Below, one piece after another: positions 51,901 through 63,600 of a stretch of DNA of 64,000 nucleotides; position 1 is the stretch's first letter; every line of letters begins with the position of its first letter. A program made the position numbers and the translations under genes. Source of the stretch: Sipunculus nudus (Eukaryota; Annelida; Sipuncula; Golfingiida; Sipunculidae); the NCBI GenBank assembly GCA_026874595.1, contig CM049315.1, positions 18,991,664 to 19,055,663 on the forward strand. Reading direction: 5' to 3'. The notes below the pieces were generated by a model, which made no database searches, was not told the origin of the DNA, and worked only from the letters and a program-made list of their open reading frames with translations.

Positions 51901-54900
51901 CACTTATGGACCACTTTCCTGTACCAACCCCTGAATATACATTGAGTTATCCCAAAAATTAATTTGCCCCTGAATTAAGTGATCTTGGCTTAAATTGAAC
52001 TAATCTACAAAAAATTAAACTGATCCCTTAATGGTCCACCCTTTGTAACTGAAATGTAGTGAGATCTTCTAGACAGACATACAGACAAACAAACAGGGGT
52101 TAAAACATATCCTCTGCCAGCTATTTATCATCATCTTCAACCTCAGGCATTGCAATCATATATGTCTGCCTATGTCTATGTCTCTATGTATATGTGAATG
52201 TGTTGGTGTGAATTTTTGGTTTGTTGTTGCCCTTAAGTAAAAATCTATGGCACATTTCCCCTTGAAAATTGTACACTAGGCAGTTGTCTACATCTTCATC
52301 CTCCTATAAGGATGATCTGTATCCACAGAGTTAAAATAAGTATTTTAAATTGTAGTTCACCCTTCACTTTCAATATGGCAGAAGTGTGAAGGTCTGCAGT
52401 CTCTTTCAATTTGATAGATTTACAGTTCAGGTTGAATTGTATGGGCAAGCTGCAACAAATTGTGTAACTAATCATCGTGGTTCATTCATGCAGACTAATA
52501 AAACACAAAATATATATCAGGTTTGACACAATGCAAACTGTCATAATTGAGGTCTCTCCAGACTTAATTCAGCCAGTGGTCTCATTGTTAACAGATATTA
52601 TAATAATCAAGAAATTCCCCAAAACTAATCAGCAAGAAAGACCCATAGTACAAGAATATATAGTTTATCACAGGTTCTTCCAGGGTCAGAATACTAATTC
52701 CCTTTTCTAGGTAATAGATTGGACTTTTAATATAGGGGATTTCTGCATTTAGCTATATTAAATTTTAATAAGACAAGCTTTGGGTGCCAAAAAGGTAAAT
52801 AAAAAATACAGTGTAAAAGTGTTGCCTTGGTTAATGGCACAGAATATCATATCCTGACTTGAAATGAATTGGTAAAATAGGCCATGCAGCCTTAAATTAT
52901 ATACATTAAGAATTCCCTGTGTTTAATGCCTTATTTATCAAGATTGAATGGTTTTGAAGTTATACATTATTTTTCACTGATTCATTTGTATGTCTGGTAC
53001 TTATCAATTTCATGTGAAATAAGTAAACCATTGCAAATTGTACACCAAATGCATAATAAATGCAGGTAGATAAGCATGAGAGTATTTATTACACATTGTT
53101 AAATTTATTTAAATAAAAATCTAATAGAAATTGAATCTTTGAATATTTGATCATATCCCTTATCTGTCATACATATTTGGAATTTTTGTTAGGTTGAAAG
53201 TTATTTCTGCCAAGCAGAAAGGACTCCTGCCTTTTGCAGGATACAAATATCTCTCCGCCAAGCCTGCTATCAGGCTGGAAAAAAAACTGTGGACAAGAGC
53301 CACCTAATATAACTTTTGCTCAATTTATGGTATTCTTAATATAAATGGCTGTTTGGCAAAATAAACCATTTTGTGAAAGCTGATTATTCATAACCCATAA
53401 AATGGACAGATTGTCCAGGCCTGTTTGTGGGGATCTTGTACAAAGATTGTTGACTGTAAATCATGTGGTGATCATGGTATTTACTGTAAATACTGTGGTC
53501 AGATGGTTCTACATGATTGTTTACACTCCCTCTCAACCACCTAAAATAAGGTAACTTCATTTACAATTTTACTAGAGTTGAAATCTGGCAGTATAGCTTT
53601 TAAGACAGCTGAACAGTGACTTCTTTGCTGAAATAAGAAACAGGTGGAGTGTTTTGCAGATGTTATATATAACGTTTCATAGCAGAAGGCCTTAGTTTAA
53701 AACTAATTAGTTTTAGGAACATAAATATTTTGGCCACATGTATATCCTCTAATGCTGATATGACTGCTAGTACTATAAGTTTATTGTCAGTCCCTGTGAA
53801 TAATGAAGGGAAAGGAAAAGGCTTTGTAAATAAAATGTTATGTGTAATTATCACATACTTACTGGTGTCCTGATTCAGTGGATGGCGCCACATAGAGGTC
53901 ATAGTCTTGATTCCTTTAATGACTGGTAATATTTTAATTAAATAAAAACAAATTTGTTTAAGCTAATTATATGACTTATTACACCATTTATACTGTACAG
54001 TGGCAGATACAAGATAAACAGGAGTACATGTTGGTCTGAAATGGATTTTTCAAAGAATAAATATCACTGTCATTTGGGATTTTTCATTGCCATGGTAATT
54101 TTGTCAGCTGTGGTCTTTTATTGATCATAAGGTTCCAATTTATTTGATATTTTCTAGTGACCGTTTTAAAGAATTTATTTGTAAGCTATATACATGATAT
54201 GTTGAACTTTACAGATTGCTTACCTTTAAAAAATGTTTTATAATATATGGCCTCAACAGTTGAGGGTAATTACAGAGTTATACCTTACTAGTATGAAGAA
54301 AACATGATAATGACTGGGACAACAACATAGGCCAGTTATACAGTTATAGCTCAGAATAAAAAAAAATTCTGTTATTAAATTGGGGTCAGTGAGGATCGCA
54401 TGACTAGACAAGTTTAAAGGGAAAATCAAACGAGCCTAGCTATGAATCATGCCTCATTTTGCAGCACTTTTTATCAGCCATCACACTGCACACAAACCAC
54501 TAGCCCAAGTTAATCCGATTCCAGTCTCACAACTAGTAGGCTGGCTGGTATAGCATGAAGTCTGTTGGAATTACCCTGGAGGCTTGTCTGCTGTTCCATT
54601 TTACCATCTGTCATATCACAGAGGATCTATGTCTAGGCTGGATTGGTCTGTCGCAATTACCCATGCTGCAGTTGGTTGTAATGGATAAGTTGTGATATAC
54701 ATGCTGAAACAAACAAGCTGAAATCCATGTGTTGAAATGTACAAGTTGAAATGTGCATGGTGAAATAAGCAAGTTGAAATCTACATATTAAAATGGACAG
54801 GTTGAAATATGCACATTGAAAAACCAGTGTTGAAAGTGACCAGTTTACAGTGATAGGATATTCTTTCCCTTATTAAAAGTCCCGGTCCTATTGGAGTCTG

Positions 54901-57900
54901 TAGATACCACTGGAAATGAAGCAGACTGATTAAAGGACTCAACAGATTACATCTGGAATCAAACAGGCAAGTTGATTGTCATCATGTTTGCAGAACTAAG
55001 TCATTTCATGGCTGTAAAGTTAGGGCTAAGAAAATGTTGAGTTGGCAATGAAATGTTGGCTCCTCATTCTGAAGAATAAATCCATGACCTACAGGCACTG
55101 TTTTCTTACATGGAGAATGAAAATAAGCATGTATGTTTATATATAAATGATTTCTCTCGCTCATAGGTAATTGTTTTAGGAGACACTAAAGTGCTGGGAT
55201 TGTTCATTCCAACATTTCATTTGAGTTACAGTTCATGCAGAACTTGACAGAGCAACAAATATGGTATATTGTAAAGTTTCAGTTTCCATATTATATAGTC
55301 AATGTACTAAGTATAATCCAGAATTGTCTAATATCTTTTGAGACTTATTAGACAATCTCTGGGACTGTTTAGCAAAGTCACTGGTTATCTTTATTTAAAT
55401 GAGTTATACTGCACCAAATTGATGGCAGTCATAGAAAATTAAGGCGTGTGAGAATGCCTATGTCACAGATTTTTTTAGCAACTCGTATAAAAATTATAGC
55501 TAAAATATTCTAGAAAATCTTAGGGCTTCATTTTTAAAATGTTAGATTATTTGTGGCCTCTTTTATGAAATTATTTGAAATACACTGAGCATAATTAAGA
55601 GTAAGAAACTGTAGAAAATAGTATAGAACAAACTATCACTGTGAGGCCTGGTTTAGCTCAACAGTTCTCACAAAGTCAGCATTTAGTAATATGCATGGTT
55701 ATTTTTAGTTCTATATGTGAACAAATGGGATGTTGAGGTGCTGCCATCTTCTCTGTGTCATTTACTTACAACAAGTTAGCTCTGAAATGGCTGTAGCTAT
55801 CATCCTGAATTTATATGTATATGTTGGACGTGTAACTAATATGCATGATCTACCTTTTGATGGTGCTATTACTCATTTCAGGTGTCATGTTATGCCAAAC
55901 AGTAGTCCACCAGACAGAGAAAATTAATGATATATAGACTTTGTTCGTAATCCTAAAAATAGAGTCTTGGCAGAACTTCAGATTTTACTGATGGTGGAAT
56001 TTGATGATTCTTAACAAAATGTGTGCAGGGTTTGATATTTGCTTTGACACTTACAAACAACCAGGGCTTACAGTTCCGAGAGTTCACAGGCCCACCTTTA
56101 AAGTTACAGGCTAATCAGATCTTTTTATTTTACATCAAATCTGGTATATTTCAGTGAAGGATAAAATGCTGATTTACATAGTGAGAAATGAGTGGAACCT
56201 TTTATATGCTAGTTTTTTTTCATTTTAATTTATTGTGCATAAAAACTGTGATTCCATCACAATATGAGAAACATATGATGTACATAAGGCTATTCAATTC
56301 TAAATGAATTGACAAAATTGTTGAAATTTGTTAATACTCTCAGCAGGGATAGTTTTACATTGGCATCAAATGGAAGAGATGTGAGAAACTAAGAATACTA
56401 TATCATGGGTGGATTTTTATTCTAAGCCAGTCTCATACACAAGTATTATGGTATGGATAGTGTCCATCCATCATTATGTCCATCTGTCGCTCATTTTTCA
56501 GCAAAAATCCATGCATATTTAATGAGGTCAGAGGTCACCATGCAATCTTCTTTTTGGTGTCACCACAACAACATTCTTATCACTATACATGTTTTCCATA
56601 GAGTTTCTCACATGAATTCAGTTCTCAGTAAAATGTGCAAATATTTAATGAGGTCAGTGGTCAGAAAACTGACGTTTGGCGTTTTTTGCACTTTTACAGT
56701 ACTCTTGTTACCTGTTTGCTGGACTTGCATGTTTTCAGTATACAGACCCATGTTAGTCTTGGCCTGCATGGCCCAGAAATTTTCAAATGCTGTACATGAT
56801 GTTATCTATGATGATCACAAGAATAATCACAGCCCTAAGTGTAAATATTTGTACACATCTTTATCATATGAATAAATATATGTACAGACAATTTCTAGGT
56901 AGAGCTACATGTGTCATTCTACTTCCTAACTGCATAAATGATATTTACCAAATTTAAGATAGGATACACTTTATGTTCACAGACGCCTTAATTACAAAGC
57001 AGCCAAATTATCATTTCATAATTCCAGTCTTAAACCTCACATTTACAAAGTGTGTGTCACTATAATTAATATATAATTAATATATAATTAATATATATGA
57101 TATTGATAATTACATACTTATGTATGGTTAGTAAGAATAACTTAGTAAGGTTAAGTTGTTGCTGCATTATCGTTGAATGATATGATTATAAATACAGTGA
57201 TTGTGACATATAAATATTTATAATTAATCTACAGTTAATCACATTAATGTAAAAATCACGTTTATAATCATTAATGTGAATACACATAATTAGTTATTAT
57301 TTCTTTCCTGTCTGGACTTAAATAAAAAAATGAAGTAAAGGTGTTTAGAACGTATCCATCTTGTTATCATGTGTGCTGAGTATATCACATTTTTTTTACA
57401 TTTTATTTGTAAACAATTTGTACTTTTATGGTTTCCAGTTATCCTTCTATGATTTGAGTATTTAGGTATGGTCCAAAAAAATTATATTCTGCTTTAAACT
57501 TGCCGATACATATCCAGTTGTAGGCAAACTCTCTCAGCTGATAGATTCTTTCCTGGTTAGTGTCACATCCCCATACCCTTGCTGACAGGTTTATATTTCT
57601 CCCAGTTCCTCGAAACCACTCATGGAGGCTGCCATTTTGTGTAATCACTAAAACTGGGAGGCACAGGTCAAAATTATGGGTATATCGCTAGTTATATATA
57701 AGAAAAGGAAGTTCATTTTTTACAATGTTAAACAATGCATGACTGTATTGGTGTACTAACACACCTATGTTTTTGGTCAACATCAAGTTATCATATCTAA
57801 CAGATCTGTGCTATGAGGAAGATTGGATGTTTGGTTTCATTGTTTCAGATATCATGGTGTGTAAAATAGGCTTGAACATATTGGTCATACCTTGTGTAAT

Positions 57901-60591
57901 ATAAAAACAAGGAAAATATAAGGAAAATGACATTGTGTTATAGGAGTGACAGGGAAGTAGATGTAGTAAATAATGACTTGCTAATTTAGTTTCACCACTG
58001 TTAGAGTAACTAGTCTTGGCTCACTTGGCAGTACATGCAGATATTGGAGTTCACAGGTCATGGTTGTATGAGTTGCTGGGTGAGTAGAATTAGAGGGATA
58101 TTAGGCCTACAGGTGTAGATACATTGATATGCCAGTACTCTGGTACAGCTGGATAAAGTGTCAAATAATGTATTGGTATCATCATATGCCTTGCTGCTAA
58201 TATATTAATACTCGTAATCCAGTGGGCAAGGACGTCAAGCATATACATGTATATAACAATGGCCCTTATCAAGCATGTTGGGTGAAATACTGTTCATTAG
58301 AAACTGGTTGATAAGTGTCTGATTCATTAACTTTTAAGCTTGGAGTTACACATACTTACCTGTTTCCTTTGTGAAAATGAAATTCACATTATTCCTAGGG
58401 TGCCTGTTTTAAACATGCAGTGTGAGATATATAATCGTGGAATATTTAAATGTAATTTCCATGTTTTTAAAACCTAGAGAGAAATAAGATCATAGTTTGT
58501 GAAGAGTTAAATATGACATCAGAATTTTTACATCCAGTTCTGTTTGGAAATTTATGTCATCAGGAGAGCGTTTATGTACATAATGTGACACACAGTAGTA
58601 CATTTTCAGTGATACAGGATTAGGGAATTTTATATATATATATATATACATGTATGTATGTATATATATGTATTTGTTATATATGAAACTTGTTATAAGT
58701 GACATTTTACTGTTGAAGAATATAAACATTGATACTGAGATGTTATTATCCATATTAGAAAGAAACGTCTTGAAATATTTAACATAAAACAATTTATTGA
58801 TGTAAAATTATAATCTTTAAAGACTTCTGAAATTAAAAAAAAAATTGCTGTTTATTGTATATACTTACTAACCAGTGTCTTATTGTTGTTTCTGATATTG
58901 TCCAGGTTACATATATGTATAGAAACAATATTATGTTTGCAAATAAACTTCTCAAGCATTTGTATGAAAGTTTAATAATGAAAGTGATAGGAACCTCCTT
59001 CAGAGCTGGTGTTATTTGTATGTGATATGATTAAATACAGATATTTAACCTTCAAGATGAGGGTTGGGGTTTGGGGAATGAATCATAGAAGACTGACGCA
59101 GCTTGATGATGAGTGAATGATAATCCCACTGGTCTGAATCCTGCATTCTCAATGATACACACTACCTAATATGTCCGAACACATGGGTAGCATCTGGCTA
59201 TGCAGTGAAAGTGATACAGGGACAGTCGTTGTGGCATGGTGAATGACCGGGATAGAGGCATGTTTTGATCATTACTGTTACACTGAGTCACTCGGTGATT
59301 GTGATCACATCAAGCTGTTGTTGGGATATTTAGAAAGGAGACAACTGTAAACACAGTCCTGTAATACTGTGTAAGAGCTGGTACTCTCATATGTGGATCT
59401 ACTTGACACTGAATGGTTATAATAGAATAAAATGAAAATTAAAGGTGAAACGTTTATTTCTAAGAACCCATCCGGAATGGACACCTCCAAATATGGAAAT
59501 GTTTTGGATTCATTACTGGAATTCTTTCAATGTAAACTTTAGGATATGTGTGATATCTTATAGATGATACTGCTTTCTTGTGGACACAGGGAGTCCAGCG
59601 GTTCAGCTGTCCAATTGGTCTGTAGAGACAATATTCTAAAGGAGACACAGTCATTATAGAGGAGCCATATGATCTGTTACACTGTGGATTAAAGTTACTT
59701 ATTATGATATTATACAACAAGGCAAAGGATCTAATACACTGACATTGAGGAGAGTGCAGACGAAAGGACACATACAACGTTTACTGGAATGATATCTGTG
59801 TTTGTTAAGAATCTGCAGATTTGAAATCACCAGCATAACATTTGGCTCTAAGACCTGAAAGGGACCTATTCACATACCTGGTATGTTAAATATACATGCA
59901 GTTTAGTATGTTCTTCTTAAAATATCATGTTATCTGGCAAATTGTTCTAAAAAAATTTACATATTCCTGTACATGAGTGGAAATGAGCTTGGATCAGGCA
60001 TGATGAGTGGCGCAAAATATAAACATAGGGCACATGCCACCTGGTGGACATACAACTCTACTTCACAAATCAAGATTTTTCAAGCTTCAAACAGGTGTTT
60101 CTTCCATGCTTCTTATTTCATGTATATCCTCCAGATAGGCCCTCTGGTCACAACGGCATGTTATGGTAAACTGACACACCTGGACAATGTTTACCCACAC
60201 ACACAAGCCTAATAACTTGTAAAAAAGGTGAACCGGGGGGGGGGGGGGATAGTATGTCTGTGTGCAGGGAAACATTTGCTGGGAAACATTTGTGTTCAGT
60301 CAAATGAACTAATAGAATGAGATAATAACCATATTATTGCAAATTAATATTTATCTTTAAAAAAAGCGATAGCCTGAATAGGTCTAACAGGTCTGATGGA
60401 CTGGGGTGGATACTATTGCATTGTTGATGAAGAAACCACTGGGATTTGATTCAGTAAATAATGTGGAGATTGCACTGCAATGAATATTGTGGGCAAGACA
60501 ACCTGTATGTTTTAAACTTTTGTTCATGTACACAGATTCCAAGTTATACTTTAATATCATAGGCAAGAAATGATCTCTGATGTAATTTGAA

Positions 60592-60652
<61 letters not shown>

Positions 60653-63600
60653 TGAAACCTCGTTGTGTCGAACTCGCGTCGAATACCCCGCTTATGTTGA
60701 AGTTACAGACTCGGTATATAGGACAATTCTAGTTAAATTATTTCCAAATAAAACCCGCTTGTGTCGAACCTCGGATGTGTCGAAGTTTTCTAAGGGTCCA
60801 TTCGACTTCGACACAACGAGGTTTCACTGTATATATATAAATACCTCTCTGTATTTAACCTTAAATGTCATTGTTGATAATGTAATATTCTGAATGATAA
60901 ACAATTCATGGAAATCATTTTTGAACAGAAAATGCAGTCTTGATGAGTCATGAATATGCAGTAAACTAAACTTAGCGGTGTTATAGTTTGCCTTTACTTC
61001 CACCTCTGTATAAACAGTGAACCATATCTGCATAAAATGTGTGCTATGTAGATAATAAAAATTTTAAACATATATTTCTTTCTTATCTTTTCAGGTCTCA
61101 GAGAGAAAATTACATCCTTTCAAAATACGAGCAGAAAGCATTCTGTAAATTTCACCCGTTAAAATATGATGTCACTGCTATGAATGAGGTAAGATGATTA
61201 TCCTCTGTTTGTAACAATAAGTAAATATACACAATTATAGTCAATAGCTTAAATTTGACACCTGTATACCCACATGGCACAGATCTTGGCTGTCACATTT
61301 TATAATAGATCTGTTAAAGGTTCAAGCAAGAAATGGTTCTTTCAATTTTTAATTGTGGACCGTGAGCTTTCACTAATACATCTAATTTGCATTTATGGAA
61401 GCCACCCTGAGGTAGACACCATTTATTTTTGGACTTGGATCCCTGGGATTATACTGCCCCTTGCATTGGTGAACCTTTCTCAATCTTTCTAAGAGATGTT
61501 TATTTTCTTAAATACTAACTTTCAAGTTCAAGACTGGCAAGTGTAAAGTACAGTGATCCAAGACAGGAAGACGTGACTTCAAATCTCAGCCAAGGTACAG
61601 TGACATATTTCATGGCTAGCCTCCACCTGGGGTGAGCTCCCTGCCAGCTCAGTGAGATGGCTGTGCCCCACAGACTTGTATCTGTCACAAACAAGTATGT
61701 TTTTTTGGGCAGGGGGGGTGGGGGGTTCCTCGGTGTTATGACCCAGCTTGTGGAATGTCTCACACCAGGTGCGGTGGACATCGGGCCTAGAAGATACCAT
61801 GAAGAGACCATGATAAAAAGAAAATTAGAGGAAGCATGTGTTACCTCCCTAACCGAAATGGAAATTCGCAGATGTACATACTTAGATTAAGAATGAGATA
61901 AGTCAGCTAGATTAAGAATAAGATAAGTCAGCTAGATTAAGAATGAGATAAGTCAGCTAGATTAAGAATGAGATAAGTCAGGTAGAAAAAATGGAGGCAG
62001 TTTCCTAAACCAACAAAAATCTTTAAAAATTGTTTTAAAATAAGTTTTGAGATTTATTATTAAAAAAATGAAAAAAAAATGATCTCCCGTAGGCTCTGTG
62101 GTGACTTTTACTTACTAAAATAAACATGTTGTTTTAACACTGAAATGTCCTAAAAAGAACTGGCATGTGGAAGACAGCATCATAAGTTGGCATATTCTTT
62201 ATCCTGTGTAAAAGGTATAAGCCTCAGCAAAGGTGATATTGGCAATGTGTATCCTGATTTTGTTCTGTACTGCTGTTTTTGACCACAGACTATAGATTAA
62301 GTTGGGGGAGGGGGAGATCTTTATCAGGAATGACTTCAGAGTATAAATTGATCATTATCATTGTGGGAGGGAGGGGCCAAAATAACAGATTATTTATGAG
62401 TTATGATTTTACTTTCCCTTGTAATCCTGTGTTTCCATATGCGCAAATATATGCGTATATGCCTGAAAAAATAGGTTTGTTTCCATAGTAGAACAGTGCA
62501 TGAATCTAGCAAGTCTCCCCCAAAAAAGATGTTGTAGTGATATCATTTTACCAGGAATCTCTTGTGCTGCATGCAGACCTTATGTGTGAAAAATGGTGAT
62601 TTTCATGTATATATCCACATACACATATATACTGATGGACACATGGAAACACCACAGTTACACCACAGTGATAGGAGCAATTGTTAATGGATTTATTCAT
62701 ACACACAGATGGAAACACAGGAATAATGATTTATATCATTATTTATATTTATAATATTATTAACAAAATGGCACGGCAAAACTTCTTTGAGTCATGTTTG
62801 TTTTGATATATATTTATTCTTTTTATCTTGAAAAGGTTTCCTGTTAAGTCTCATGTTCAGATGTTTATTCTGTAGCTCTGGTGATAGTCATAAGCATTCA
62901 GGTATAGTGGATATTTATGTAGAATTCTTGTATTATTTCAGGCATTGTGTGAGGCTGTTAAACATGATGACCTATTAGAAACATCATCTTTAATCTTCTC
63001 AGGGGCCCAGGTAGGTTTATTTCACATTTATATTTGTATACAGTGAAACCTGTCTGAAAGACCATTTGTCTAACAAGCTCACATGTCTAATGAGACCACC
63101 CTTGACCGGACCATGTGTATTCACAATGGTTATAACAGACCTGTCTTATAGGACCACCTGCGAATTAAGACCACCTTTTGGCAGTCCCTGGTCTTTGGTC
63201 TTTCTACACAGGTTTCACTGTTTATATGTATGTGTGTGTGCATTGCTTTATCATTCATAGCTTATATGCATGGCAAAGCTGTTAATCCTGTGCATTCATT
63301 TTAAAGTAGCATCCCTGGCAAAACCCCTTAATTTTAAATCAATCAAAAGGCCATTCTTGTCTAAAAATTATATCTGAAATTTCAAATTTTGACTCAGTAA
63401 AAATTTTTAAATTTAACATAGAAAGAAACATGATACAGGAAAAACAAAAATAATGGTTTTTATATTGGGTCATCATGGTCATGTAGATTGGTGTGGCCTT
63501 TAAAGAGTGGTTTCATGTTACTCGTTGTTTAAAATTGCGCACCATTTAACTTTTTTGAAAAAATCTTAAAATTTTATGTGAAGATGAATGTGAATTTTGT

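Larger units (their letters stand above)
51344..61094 (+). other. 9.75-kb intron within the Arf-GAP
   Basis: Contains two copies of dispersed repeat E, a degenerate 28-bp minisatellite near 54710, a decayed repeat at 56450-56880, TA-rich tracts near 57061 and 58632, and MITE G1 at 60650. The stretches 51760-54640, 54840-56440 and 57680-60580 are otherwise AT-rich with no supported gene. Confidence 0.7.
61189..62941 (+). other. Intron before the ankyrin-like exon
   Basis: Contains a SINE-like segment at 61510-61800, a 25-bp minisatellite and a segment at 62632-62720 sharing ACTGATGGACACATGGAAAC with 19636. Otherwise plain. Confidence 0.65.

Noticed and set aside
56453-56875. 140-codon frame
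   Set aside because: It overlaps a duplicated repeat unit with a GTCC-type start and has no recognisable domain.
59460-59777. 105-codon minus frame
   Set aside because: No domain and no splice or promoter signals; it is probably a chance frame in intron sequence.
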